DNA from: Rhodospirillaceae bacterium
GTDB lineage: Bacteria; Pseudomonadota; Alphaproteobacteria; UBA8366
Direction: 5' to 3'
Assembly: GCA_002724395.1 (NCBI GenBank)
Contig: PBOR01000052.1
Coordinates: forward strand, 42,938-106,937
DNA: 64,000 nt
Part shown: piece by piece, positions 10,052 to 21,011 of the stretch
Layout: each line of letters starts with the position of its first letter
Numbering within the stretch: the first letter of the stretch is position 1
Notes under the pieces: model-generated
What the model saw: only the letters and a program-made list of their open reading frames with translations
Told to the model about the DNA's origin: nothing
The model's database searches: none
Program-made: the position numbers and the translations under genes

Positions 10052-11446
10052 TTAGTTCGTTGCGCCGGCCTTGGTCTGCTGGAAAAGCGATAGCCCACGT
10101 AACAAATCCAGTGCGCGCGCTAATTGATAGTCTTGCACGGATTTGTTTTTGGCAGAGGAATTTTTTTCGGTTTTATCGCCTTTTTGGACTTTCACAGAGT
10201 TTTCCGACTTTTTGTCCTCTTTTTCTTTCAATCCTTCATTTTTTCTTGGGTCGTTCTCGTTTTTAAGTGAATTCCGCAAAGACGCTTCGCTTCGCCGTTT
10301 GGGCAGGTCGATAACTTCAACTTTTGCCTGTTGGACGTGAATGTCCGGATCGATCCCTTTTGCCTGAATCGATCGCCCGCTTGGTGTATAATAGCGTTGT
10401 GTAGTCATTTTTATCGCACCACTCTGGCCAAGCGGAATGATAGTTTGAACAGAGCCCTTACCGAAAGAGCCTGTTCCCAATACAATGGCGCGGCGATGGT
10501 CCTGTAGTGCACCGGCCACAATTTCGGAGGCCGATGCAGATCCACCGTTTATGAGCACTACCAACGGTAATCCACCGGTTTGGTCGCCTTTGGTTGATTG
10601 AAAACGTTGTGCCGATTCTTCGTGCCGTCCTCGGGTTGATACAATTTCACCCTGATCCAAAAAAACGTCGGCGACACTCACCGCTTGGTTTAATAGGCCG
10701 CCGGGGTTGTTCCGAAGATCAAGCACATAGCCTTTGATCTCATCGCCAATCTCTGTTTTCAATTTTTTAAGCGCTTTTTTTAGGCCGCTGGTACTTTGCT
10801 CGTTGAAGCTCGTAATACGGACATAGCCGACTTTACCTTCGGTACGCGACCTGACGGATTGGATGCGAATACGTGCGCGGGTGAGGATTACGTCAAATGG
10901 TTTTTGGGCGGCACGACGTATAGTAACTTTGAGGTCGGTATTGACACGGCCGCGCATTTTCTCCACCGCTTGTGATAGCGATAGACCCCGTACGGGTTTG
11001 CCATCTAGATGTGAGATTAAATCTCCCGCCATAAGGCCGGCCCGGAATGCAGGAGTGTCATCGATTGGTGAGACGACTTTAACCAAGCCGCTGTCACGGT
11101 CCATGGTCACTTCAATCCCGAGGCCGCCAAATTCGCCAGTAGTGTGGACCTGCATTTCCTTGAACTTCTTCTTGTTCAGGAAGTTCGAGTGAGGGTCTAG
11201 GTGCCCTAACATGCCTTCAATTGCAGCTTCTATGAGTTCCTCATCCGAGATTTTTTCAACATAGTCATTGCGAACGCGTTCAAACACGTCACCGAATAGT
11301 TCTAACAACCGATACGTGTCTGTCTTGTCCTGACTGGCGGCTTGTGTGGCCGCAGGTAATCCGAATTGCAGGATAAGGCAGGCCAGCAGTATGGGCAAAA
11401 AATTACGGAATTTCTCTACATAATCTGATTTTATTGTTTTGGTCAC
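10052..11446 (-). CDS. ctpA: Carboxyl-terminal processing protease (S41)
   Basis: This is a periplasmic serine protease of the C-terminal processing peptidase family. A signal peptide (FLPILLACLILQFGLPAATQAA) is followed by a PDZ domain (GEFGGLGIEVTMD to PVRGLSLSQAVEKMRG) and an S41 catalytic domain. The nucleophile serine lies in NGGSASASEIVAGAL and the general-base lysine in GSFGKGSVQTII. The start is GTG with AGGAT upstream. The C-terminal 70 residues are a charged, lysine-rich tail. It follows envC and precedes the deacetylase, a standard alphaproteobacterial order linked to cell-wall turnover. Confidence 0.95.
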   Translation of the reverse strand: MTKTIKSDYVEKFRNFLPILLACLILQFGLPAATQAASQDKTDTYRLLELFGDVFERVRNDYVEKISDEELIEAAIEGMLGHLDPHSNFLNKKKFKEMQVHTTGEFGGLGIEVTMDRDSGLVKVVSPIDDTPAFRAGLMAGDLISHLDGKPVRGLSLSQAVEKMRGRVNTDLKVTIRRAAQKPFDVILTRARIRIQSVRSRTEGKVGYVRITSFNEQSTSGLKKALKKLKTEIGDEIKGYVLDLRNNPGGLLNQAVSVADVFLDQGEIVSTRGRHEESAQRFQSTKGDQTGGLPLVVLINGGSASASEIVAGALQDHRRAIVLGTGSFGKGSVQTIIPLGQSGAIKMTTQRYYTPSGRSIQAKGIDPDIHVQQAKVEVIDLPKRRSEASLRNSLKNENDPRKNEGLKEKEDKKSENSVKVQKGDKTEKNSSAKNKSVQDYQLARALDLLRGLSLFQQTKAGATN

Positions 11447-11504
11447 TATTGATCCTCTTACGCGTTCAACATCGCTAGCCTATTGTCGCATATTTATATT
11501 CATT

Positions 11505-12731
11505 TTAGCTACGTAGGCGATTGCTTTTATAGGCAACCCAAGGGAGCGGGTTTACCGGCCTACCAGCGCGGCGTAATTCCATATATAGACGTGGCTTCGT
11601 GGCGCTTTTTTTTGCCATCACACCGATAGGTTCGCCTGCCAAAACCCACTGGCCTAGCGAACCGTCGACGCGCACCATACCCGCGAGTAAAGTGTGATAA
11701 CCACCACGATGTTCAATGATCAATATTTTTCCGTAACCACGAAATGGGCCGGCGAAAACGATTTTGCCATCAAAAGGTGCAACCACTTGCGCCCCAGACC
11801 ACGCAGCAACTGTGATTCCTTTGGCGGTGTTGCCGTAACCCGTGTTTTGTCCATATCCTTTAACTAACTTGCCGCGTGCGGGCAGAGTGACGCCGCCGCG
11901 CCTCGGAAATATCCGAATCGATGTGGGGCCCCGGTGCTGCAGCGTGGGTTTTGCCCGAGATAAAATCTTACCGCCATCTTTGCCACGGATAGTCGGGCCA
12001 GACCTCAGTTGGCCAAACAGATCTCTGAGGCTTTTGGCTTTGTTAGTTAGCTGTGCAACCTTTTTTGCAATACGTTCTTTTTCCACATTTGTGATTTGGC
12101 GGAGCGATGCTTTCTTGGCTACCAGTTTGGTCATTTTTTGACGCTCATTTTCGAGCGCATCCGTTGCCGCTTTCAGTTTTTCATATTGAGAGAAGATATC
12201 GGCTTGGATGAGTCCTAGCTCTACAATTTCTTCTTGCAGTGACTGTGCTCGAGTCTGAATTTGCGGGACTGCGGCTCGTAAAAGTGTAGCGCTTCGGAGC
12301 ATTTGGATAGGATCGCCCGGCGCAAGAAGCAGCGCCTGCGGGGGGTTCCTGGCAAGCTTTTCCATGGCCGCTAAAGTGCCATGCATTTGTCTATTCCGTT
12401 TTTGGAGCATTGTACGTCGCCGGTCGGCCTCATCGTTGAGATCGTTGAGCTTCTCTTGTAGCTGCGCCATATGGACTTCTTGCGCCTGCACAGCGCGCGC
12501 GGCTTGGATCATTTGGCCACGTAATCCGTGTAATTCCGTGGCAATCACCTTGCTCTGAGTTTCCAAGTCAACCTGACGTTGTCGATCTTTTGCGATTTCA
12601 CCCTCAATTTTTTGCAAATCGCTAGGGTCTTGGGCGACAGATTCATGCGCCGCACACATCAAAAAAAATGCTGCGAGAATAGCAGTTAGAATAAGGAGCC
12701 GGCTATGTTCGGAACTAACCAGTGGCAGCAT
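11505..12731 (-). CDS. envC: Murein hydrolase activator EnvC-like protein (degenerate M23 domain)
   Basis: EnvC-type proteins activate division amidases from the periplasm. After a signal-type hydrophobic stretch (LLILTAILAAFFLMCAA) there are about 230 residues of coiled coil (QKIEGEIAKDRQRQVDLE, then TDALENERQKMTKL) and a C-terminal LytM/M23 fold (GYGNTAKGITVAA, APFDGKIVFAGPFRGYG). The zinc ligands of active M23 peptidases look lost: KGITV stands where HxGxD is expected, and RLYMELRR replaces HLHFE. This agrees with an activator, not an enzyme. It overlaps the gpmI stop by 17 bp and precedes ctpA. Confidence 0.9.
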   Translation of the reverse strand: MLPLVSSEHSRLLILTAILAAFFLMCAAHESVAQDPSDLQKIEGEIAKDRQRQVDLETQSKVIATELHGLRGQMIQAARAVQAQEVHMAQLQEKLNDLNDEADRRRTMLQKRNRQMHGTLAAMEKLARNPPQALLLAPGDPIQMLRSATLLRAAVPQIQTRAQSLQEEIVELGLIQADIFSQYEKLKAATDALENERQKMTKLVAKKASLRQITNVEKERIAKKVAQLTNKAKSLRDLFGQLRSGPTIRGKDGGKILSRAKPTLQHRGPTSIRIFPRRGGVTLPARGKLVKGYGQNTGYGNTAKGITVAAWSGAQVVAPFDGKIVFAGPFRGYGKILIIEHRGGYHTLLAGMVRVDGSLGQWVLAGEPIGVMAKKSATKPRLYMELRRAGRPVNPLPWVAYKSNRLRS

Positions 12732-14280
12732 GGGTATCTGTAGACTCCGTGAATCGAAGAAGTGGGCGGCCAGTCATTTCGGCAGGCAGATCTAATCCCA
12801 TTAACGCTAACACCGTAGGTGACACATCTGCCAGTTTTCCATCTTCAAGGCTAACACCAGCTAGCCCATCGCCGACTAGAATAAGTGGAACAAGGTTGCA
12901 GGTGTGGGCTGTATGAGGGCCACCAATATCGGGATCAAGCATTATTTCGGCGTTCCCATGGTCAGCGGTGACAAGGAGTCCGCCGCCAACCGATTTTATT
13001 GCGATTTCCAGCCTGCCCAGGCAATGGTCCACTGCCTCTACCGCAGTGATGGCGGCTTCGAGAATACCTGTGTGACCGACCATATCTGTATTCGCGTAAT
13101 TAACTAAGATGAAGTCATATTTTTCGCTCTCAATAGCGGCAACCAGTTTGTCGGTAACTTCGGCCGCCGACATTTCTGGCTGTAAATCGTAAGTTTCTAC
13201 TTTGGGTGACTCCACAAGAATTCTGTCTTCGCCATCGAAATTTCTTTCCTCTCCACCATTAAAGAAGAACGTCACATGGGCATATTTCTCAGTTTCTGCG
13301 ATTCGAAGCTGTTTTAAGCCGGCTGCAGCAACCACTCCACCCATCACATTGTTTATTTTTTTTGCGGGGAAAATTGTTCTCATGAACTGGTTTAGTGCAT
13401 CAGAATACTCCACCATGCCGACCGCATCAGACCAGGCGACAGTTCTAGCCCTTGAAAAACCATCGAAAGTATCGTCGACGAGGGCAGTAAGAATTTCTCG
13501 AGCGCGATCAGCGCGGAAATTTGTAAGCAACAATGCGTCCCCATCCTCCATGCCCGCATAATCCCCAATAGTTGTGGGCAACAGAAACTCGTCGGTTACA
13601 TCTTGATCGTAGTACTTTTCAATTGCTGTTAATGGTTCTACGGCTTTTTCACCCACGCCATCCACCAACAAAGAATAGGCTTTCTCAACACGATCCCATC
13701 TTTGGTCACGGTCCATCGCGAAATAGCGACCGCAGATCGTACCTATGTTAACATCCGGCAGGTCGGATATTAAGTCCTCGAGAAAGGCCTTAGCGCTTTT
13801 AGGGGGAGTATCCCGCCCATCAAGAAACAAGTGCAAGACCAGCTGAGCTTTAGCACCCTGCAAAGTTTTCACTAGACTGACCATATGGTTTTGGTGGGAA
13901 TGGACGCCGCCTGGGCCAAGGAGCCCGGCAATGTGGATTTTTCCATCCTTGGAGGTCACGTTGTCGATAAGCCTAGCCAGTGTTTTGTTGGCAGCTAGCG
14001 ATCCGTCTGCAATGGCGGCATCGATGCGCGGTAAATCTTGCATCACGATACGGCCTGCCCCGAGGTTCATGTGTCCAACTTCTGAATTGCCCATTTGCCC
14101 TTTCGGCAGCCCCACGTGGCGTTCAGACGCATTTAATTGGCTGTGCGGTGCGGTTGAGGTAAACCGGTCCCAAACGGGCGTATTTGCGAGTGCGATAGCG
14201 TTGTTGTCGCGTTCGTCACGTTCGCCCCATCCGTCTAATACGCAGAGAACAACGGGTCGTGTTCGAGAATTAATCGCCAT
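12715..14280 (-). CDS. gpmI: 2,3-bisphosphoglycerate-independent phosphoglycerate mutase
   Basis: The enzyme interconverts 3- and 2-phosphoglycerate in glycolysis using two metal ions and a phosphoserine. The first metal motif is VVLCVLDGWGERDERDNNAI, and the catalytic serine lies in GQMGNSEVGHMNLGAGRIV. Later metal ligands are in NYANTDMVGHTG and TADHGNAE. The ORF track starts at a GTG three codons upstream; I prefer the ATG at 14280 (521 residues), with GACGAG upstream. It is located between rlmH and envC as in many alphaproteobacteria. Confidence 0.96.
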   Translation of the reverse strand: MAINSRTRPVVLCVLDGWGERDERDNNAIALANTPVWDRFTSTAPHSQLNASERHVGLPKGQMGNSEVGHMNLGAGRIVMQDLPRIDAAIADGSLAANKTLARLIDNVTSKDGKIHIAGLLGPGGVHSHQNHMVSLVKTLQGAKAQLVLHLFLDGRDTPPKSAKAFLEDLISDLPDVNIGTICGRYFAMDRDQRWDRVEKAYSLLVDGVGEKAVEPLTAIEKYYDQDVTDEFLLPTTIGDYAGMEDGDALLLTNFRADRAREILTALVDDTFDGFSRARTVAWSDAVGMVEYSDALNQFMRTIFPAKKINNVMGGVVAAAGLKQLRIAETEKYAHVTFFFNGGEERNFDGEDRILVESPKVETYDLQPEMSAAEVTDKLVAAIESEKYDFILVNYANTDMVGHTGILEAAITAVEAVDHCLGRLEIAIKSVGGGLLVTADHGNAEIMLDPDIGGPHTAHTCNLVPLILVGDGLAGVSLEDGKLADVSPTVLALMGLDLPAEMTGRPLLRFTESTDTHAATG

Positions 14281-14355
14281 AATGGGCACTCGTCAGGTTA
14301 AAATCAAAAATCTATGTCGAGACTACTAGGTTTCCAAGGCTGAGCAATAAATTTG

Positions 14356-14817
14356 TCATCCGTTTCGATGGTAGGGGTGCCCCGACAAAATAGACCCTAC
14401 TCTATAGATTTGTTCGACCAGCATGGTGCGCACTAACATGTGGGGCCAAGTGACTGCGCCAAATGAGAGCAACAAATCCGCACGTTTCCGAACCCGTTCA
14501 CCAAGGCCATCAGCGCCGCCGATTAAAAACACAAATGTTGATTGTCCCTGGTTTTGCCAGTTTGCGAGTGTGCGCGCCAATTTTTCACTACTCTGAGCTA
14601 CTCCACGTTCATCCAGGGCGATTACGATAGCGCCATTGGGTATGACACGTTGTAGTGATTCGCTCTCTTGTTTTTGCCGTTCTGGACCGGTTGCCCCCCC
14701 CCTTACTTCAATTTCCTTTAAGTCGATCTGCCAATGTAAGCGTTTTAGGTAAGTGTAAAACAGATCTCGTTCCGGCCCTTTTCGGAACTTTCCCACCGCA
14801 GCGATTATGATACGCAT
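14356..14817 (-). CDS. rlmH: 23S rRNA (pseudouridine1915-N3)-methyltransferase
   Basis: RlmH is a SPOUT methyltransferase acting on pseudouridine 1915 of 23S rRNA in the assembled 70S ribosome. The protein has 153 residues, the standard length. The SAM-binding knot region is seen in STFVFLIGGADGLGERV and SFGAVTWPHMLVRTMLVEQIYR, with the C-terminal HPYHRNG. It lies 12 bp after rsfS, its normal partner. Confidence 0.97.
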   Translation of the reverse strand: MRIIIAAVGKFRKGPERDLFYTYLKRLHWQIDLKEIEVRGGATGPERQKQESESLQRVIPNGAIVIALDERGVAQSSEKLARTLANWQNQGQSTFVFLIGGADGLGERVRKRADLLLSFGAVTWPHMLVRTMLVEQIYRVGSILSGHPYHRNG

Positions 14818-14829
14818 TGCCAGGGTCTG

Positions 14830-15213
14830 TTAGGGGGCAATCGCCGGATCAGTGTCATCTTCATCAAACGCTTTATCCCACAATCTTTCAATTCTATAGA
14901 AATCTCTAACTTCGGGTCGAAAAAGATGAATGATGATATCCCCCGCATCGACTAATACCCAGTCGCAATGCTGGTCTCCTTCGATGGCAGTGCGTTTTAC
15001 TCCGACTTTACGCAATTGCCTTCGTAGATGTTCGGTCATTGCGCCCACATGCCTATTCGACGTCCCCGAGGCTACAACCATATAATCCGCCAGGCTAGTT
15101 TTGCCTGCGAGTTTGATGGTAATAATGTCGTTGGCCTTATCGTTATCAAGTGATTGTTGGACGAGTTGGAGAAGTGATTCGCAGTCAGGTGTCTGCTGGA
15201 TTTTGCTGTTTAT
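14830..15213 (-). CDS. rsfS: Ribosomal silencing factor RsfS, apparent non-canonical start
   Basis: RsfS binds L14 and blocks subunit joining under starvation. The ORF track shows only 83 residues from an internal Met at 15081. The frame continues upstream through sequence that fits the family N-terminus (SLLQLVQQSLDNDKANDI, then KLAGKTSLADY), up to a stop at 15228. No ATG, GTG or TTG occurs in that extension; the only near-cognate codon close by is a CTG at 15093, too late. An AGAGGACC sequence stands about eight bases before an ATA codon at 15213, giving about 127 residues. I annotate that start tentatively. An unnoticed base error is the alternative. Confidence 0.8.
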   Translation of the reverse strand: MNSKIQQTPDCESLLQLVQQSLDNDKANDIITIKLAGKTSLADYMVVASGTSNRHVGAMTEHLRRQLRKVGVKRTAIEGDQHCDWVLVDAGDIIIHLFRPEVRDFYRIERLWDKAFDEDDTDPAIAP

Positions 15214-15314
15214 GGTTTGGTCCTCTTAATGAAATTTCGTATCGGACGCCTCACAAGCAGCGACCGGCTTTATGTCGTTCCGCCTCAAATCTAACCGAAT
15301 TTGCCAACCTTCTT

Positions 15315-15971
15315 TTAGGACTTTCCCTTATCTCGTAGGAACCTTATCGCTGTAGACGAAACCGGTTGCAAGGGTGTTTGAAAAAATACCCATGCCGGTG
15401 GCGCTGTTGCAGCTAAAAGCGATGCGGACCGTTCCCTTAACCGAGCTTTACGGTACCGTCGTGCAGCAAGTCCAGCCAAGGCTTTGTGAGAATAGTTTGG
15501 TCGCGCGAAAACCGCAACGGGAATAGAGTCAAAAATTTTATGCCAGCTCTGCCAAGCAGGCATTTGCACAAGGTTGTCGGCGCCTATCAACCATACAAAC
15601 TGGCGATATGGAAACCGGTGTTGCAATTGCGCGATTGTATCGGCGGAAAATCGGGTGCCTAGTTCGCATTCTAGATCGCTAACCCAGATGCGCGGATGAG
15701 AGGCTACTTGTTGCGCCGATTTAAGCCTTTCTGGCAGGGTGTCCATCCCTTCAGCTGATTTTAGCGGGTTTTGAGGTGATACTAGCCACCATACTGCATC
15801 CAATTTCAGCCGCTTCAGTGCTTCTACACTAATGTATCGATGGCCTTTGTGGGCCGGATTGAAGGATCCACCTAAAATGCCGATGCGATGGCCGGGAAAG
15901 GAGATTTGTTGATTTTTTGACAATGAAAGCCCGAATTTTCCAGTTCTGAGTAGGAGTCTAGAATACTTCAC
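15315..15971 (-). CDS. nadD: Nicotinate-nucleotide adenylyltransferase
   Basis: NadD adenylates nicotinate mononucleotide in NAD synthesis. The nucleotidyltransferase motif GILGGSFNPAHKGHRYIS is near residue 32, and the C-terminal SSTAIRFLR corresponds to the conserved SSTxIR motif. LIGADNLVQMPAWQSWHKIF is also typical. The start is uncertain: the listed GTG gives 218 residues and about 15 residues more than usual before the core; an in-frame TTG at SKNQQ is possible. It is the middle of the proA-nadD-rsfS-rlmH string. Confidence 0.95.
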   Translation of the reverse strand: MKYSRLLLRTGKFGLSLSKNQQISFPGHRIGILGGSFNPAHKGHRYISVEALKRLKLDAVWWLVSPQNPLKSAEGMDTLPERLKSAQQVASHPRIWVSDLECELGTRFSADTIAQLQHRFPYRQFVWLIGADNLVQMPAWQSWHKIFDSIPVAVFARPNYSHKALAGLAARRYRKARLRERSASLLAATAPPAWVFFQTPLQPVSSTAIRFLRDKGKS

Positions 15972-16214
15972 CGAATGATTAGGGTTTTGGCAAGTATTAT
16001 GGATGATCTAGCGGTAGGCATGTGTGATAAAAGCGTCACAGCAGCTCAAATATACCCACAGAGAGAGGTGAAATAGTTTGAATTAAAAGCATCATCTTCT
16101 TACTCAAGTATAGGTTCGGGAGAGCGTCACTTTGTGTCGGTCGACTAGTTAATTGTGCTGAGGGGATGAAGTTCGTTTTTAATAGGTAAGAATCAAGAAA
16201 CGATCTCAGTAAGC

Positions 16215-16256
16215 GAAACCCCCTCTGATTTGAATTCGGAGGGGGTTTCCTTTTTC
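16215..16256 (+). terminator. Strong intrinsic terminator facing right, between nadD and proA
   Basis: GAAACCCCCTC and GAGGGGGTTTC form a perfect 11-bp stem (16215-16225 and 16239-16249) with a 13-nt loop. The right side is followed by CTTTTTC, so the T-tract favours rightward transcription. On the minus strand it lies just past the proA stop but only GCTTACTG follows the stem. It could serve both strands. The rightward orientation has no annotated gene to end, which raises the question of a small RNA (see findings). Confidence 0.75.
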
Positions 16257-17536
16257 TTAGGATCGGATTTGCCCTGATCCCCTCACTAAATATTTGTAGC
16301 TGGTTAGTTGTTCCGCGCCGACTGGTCCACGTGCATGAAGTTTTCCGGTAGCGATTCCAATTTCAGCTCCCATGCCAAATTCACCTCCGTCGGCGAATTG
16401 CGTTGAGGCGTTGTGCAGAATAATGCCGCTATCAATGCCACTGAAAAATTGTTCCGCGGCCTCGTCATTTTCGGTGATAATCGCTTCGGTATGGCTCGAG
16501 CCGTACTGATTGATGTGTATGACCGCTTCTTCTATGTTGCTGACCAATTTGACAGAAATAATTTTATCTAGATATTCCCTGGACCAGTCCTCTTCTGTCG
16601 CCAGATCGATGCGTTTATCAATCGCTTGTGATTCCATATCACCGCGAATGGTACATCCGCCGTCAACAAGGTCATCCAGCAGGAGGGGCAAAATTTTTCT
16701 TCCAATGCATCGGTCCACCAGCAAAGATTCCGCGGCGCCGCAGATCCCGGGACGCCGTAACTTTGCGTTAGTAGTGACTTGCCGGGCCATTTCCACATTG
16801 GCATCGCGATGAATGTAAATGTGACAATTACCAATTAAGTGGGCGAGGGTCGGTACTTTCGATTCGGTCATCACCCGTTCAGTAAGAGATTGTCCTCCAC
16901 GTGGTATTATTATGTCGATGAGGTCTACGGCATTTAACATCTCGCCCACCACTGCACGGTCGCGGCTTGGTATAAGCTGAATTGCTGCGTCAGGCAGGCC
17001 TACCGATTGAAGACCTTCCTGCAGACATTGGACGATTTTACCTGATGAGTGGAGGCTTTCTGACCCCCCACGCAAAACCGCGGCATTGCCGGATTTAAGG
17101 CACAAACCGCCTGCATCGGCTGTGACGTTTGGACGGCTCTCATAAATGATGCCAATGACACCAAGCGGTATGCTGACACGGGTAAATTTCAACCCATTCG
17201 GTTGATCCCATTCTCCAAGAACTCTGCCGAGTGGGTCCGGTAATGCCGCCACCTTCTCTAAACCTGTAGCCATATCTTCGATGCGCACATCATCGAGAGC
17301 TAATCGGTCCAGCATGGCCTCGTTTAGTCCCTTTTCTCGGCCAAAGGCCATATCTTTTGCATTTTCTTCTTTAAGGTCCTCAGTACGATTGCGTATGGAA
17401 GCAGCTGCATGCCTCAATGCTTTATTACGTTTGTAATTATTTGCTGTTGCTAGTGCGCGTGAGGCATCGCGCGCTGACGTCGCGATTTTGTGAAATACCG
17501 CAGTAATATCATCAATGCCCTTCAACGAAGCTATCA

Positions 17537-17537
<1 letters not shown>
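16257..17537 (-). CDS. proA: Gamma-glutamyl phosphate reductase
   Basis: ProA reduces gamma-glutamyl phosphate to glutamate semialdehyde, the second step of proline synthesis. The protein has 426 residues in the aldehyde dehydrogenase superfamily. The catalytic cysteine lies in RRPGICGAAESLLVD, and IPLGVIGIIYESRPNVTADA and FADGGEFGMGAEIGIATG are family signatures. It overlaps the proB stop by one base (TAATG), so the two proline genes are coupled. Confidence 0.97.
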
Positions 17538-19722
<2,185 letters not shown>

Positions 19723-19739
19723 CTACCGCCAGAATCAAA

Positions 19740-19769
19740 GAAAGGGGAACGGCACGCCATTCCCCTTTC
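19740..19769 (-). terminator. Hairpin between rpmA and obgE
   Basis: GAAAGGGGAA and TTCCCCTTTC form a perfect 10-bp stem with a 10-nt loop. On the minus strand it ends in TTTCTTTG. It sits 25 bp past the rpmA stop and probably reduces read-through from rplU-rpmA into obgE, allowing more ribosomal protein than GTPase. Confidence 0.7.
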
Positions 19770-19794
19770 AGAAACGCCGTGGCGTTGGGTCCGT

Positions 19795-20049
19795 TTACTC
19801 GGCTGTCTCCACATGCACTGTGGTGCGGTTCCGTGTTTTGTGGAACTTAACCCTACCTTCAGCTACCGAAAAAATGGTGTGATCTTTGCCAATACCCACA
19901 TTGTCGCCGGGATGAACTTTAGTCCCCCGCTGCCGAATGATTATGTTGCCGGGGCTTACGACTTCGCCACCATATTTCTTGACGCCAAGCCGTCGCCCTT
20001 CTGAATCACGACCGTTCCGTGAACTGCCGCCTGCTTTTTTATGTGCCAT
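19795..20049 (-). CDS. rpmA: 50S ribosomal protein L27
   Basis: L27 contributes to the peptidyl-transferase centre. The ORF track joins it to 72 residues of arginine/lysine-rich nonsense that is rplU read in another frame. The true start is the ATG at 20049 giving 84 residues beginning [21 protein letters not shown], the canonical L27 start. It follows rplU by seven bases. Confidence 0.98.
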   Translation of the reverse strand: MAHKKAGGSSRNGRDSEGRRLGVKKYGGEVVSPGNIIIRQRGTKVHPGDNVGIGKDHTIFSVAEGRVKFHKTRNRTTVHVETAE

Positions 20050-20056
20050 GTAAAGA

Positions 20057-20575
20057 CTACTCCTTGTTCTTCGTCTTGGCCGCCGGCTTCTTAGCGGGGG
20101 CCTTCTTTTTTGCCGATTTTTTATCCGTAGCCACTTTCTTCTTGGCAGCGGGCTTTTTAGCAGGCGCCTTTTTCTTAGGCGCAGGCTTCTTTGCTTCTGC
20201 CTTAGGCGCTGCGCCGTCTTTGATATCGGCAGCCGTTTTTTTGGATTTGCTAGGTTTTTTGCCATCCGTGAGGATATCAGTGATTTTCACAAGCGTCACA
20301 TGTTGACGATGTCCTTTAAGGCGACGGTAGCCCTGACGGCGCTTCCGCTTGAAAACTAGTATTTTGGGATCACGGGTCTGTTCCATAACCGTACCGGCTA
20401 CGCTGGCGCCAGGTACAACTGGGGTGCCGATAGTTTGAGTGTCGGTATTGCCCACCATCAACACATTATCAAACGCAACTTTACTGCCGGTTTTTGCATC
20501 GAGTTTCTCGATCCGGACCACATCGTCTTTAGCGACTTTATATTGTTTGCCGCCTGTTTTAATTACTGCAAACAT
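20057..20575 (-). CDS. rplU: 50S ribosomal protein L21 with lysine/alanine-rich tail
   Basis: The first about 103 residues are ordinary L21 ([33 protein letters not shown]). A tail of about 70 residues rich in lysine, alanine and proline follows, containing two copies of [12 protein letters not shown]. Tails of this kind occur on L21 in several alphaproteobacteria and probably contact rRNA. The start is ATG 20575; the ORF track begins one TTG codon earlier. It leads the rplU-rpmA pair. Confidence 0.96.
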   Translation of the reverse strand: MFAVIKTGGKQYKVAKDDVVRIEKLDAKTGSKVAFDNVLMVGNTDTQTIGTPVVPGASVAGTVMEQTRDPKILVFKRKRRQGYRRLKGHRQHVTLVKITDILTDGKKPSKSKKTAADIKDGAAPKAEAKKPAPKKKAPAKKPAAKKKVATDKKSAKKKAPAKKPAAKTKNKE

Positions 20576-20832
20576 CAATCTATTCCGTCTGTTATGCTCG
20601 TTCTCAGTCCAATATCGCTGAGGCTTGGCAATAAGTCTAAAAAATTGGCATGCAAGCCCGTTTAAACGCGTGCGGGACTATACTCCGCAGTCCTCCTAAG
20701 TCAACGATTTTAGTGGGTTTTCTAGCGGCTTCCAGCTAACGCCATTATTTGCGTAAGTGCCGCAGGTGTAAATCTCTTCGAACGGCTGCTTGCTTGGGGT
20801 GTTCGGTTTGGGTAGGGTCCAGCCCGACCTGC

Positions 20833-20920
20833 GGAGAGGTGCCGGAGTGGTCGAACGGGGCGGTCTCGAAAACCGTTGTGCGCTTGCGTACCCAGGGTTC
20901 GAATCCCTGTCTCTCCGCCA
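20833..20920 (+). tRNA. tRNA-Ser(CGA)
   Basis: The acceptor stem GGAGAGG pairs with TCTCTCC, followed by G and an encoded CCA. The T arm is CAGGG-TTCGAAT-CCCTG. The anticodon arm is GCGGT-CTCGAAA-ACCGT with anticodon CGA reading UCG. A long variable arm (TTGTGCGCTTGCGTACC) marks a class II tRNA, as expected for serine. The length is 88 nt. Confidence 0.96.
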
Positions 20921-21011
20921 TCCGAACTTTGGAACGCTGAGTGAGGCGATCCACAGCCCTGGTAAGAACGGTTTTTCCTTGCCGTTAAATCTTTGGAAAC
21001 TATTAAGACCG

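Noticed and set aside
15999-16076. 26-codon ORF in the nadD-proA gap
   Set aside because: No ribosome-binding sequence, no family resemblance and too short to support; the gap is better considered as possible sRNA.
15972-16256. 6S RNA in the nadD-proA gap
   Set aside because: No extended bulged hairpin with conserved closing stem could be recognised and the gene context does not match; a covariance search would be needed.
20050-20265. 72-residue arginine-rich N-terminal extension of L27 in the ORF track
   Set aside because: It is the lysine-rich rplU tail read in another frame; L27 begins at the conserved MAHKKAGG.
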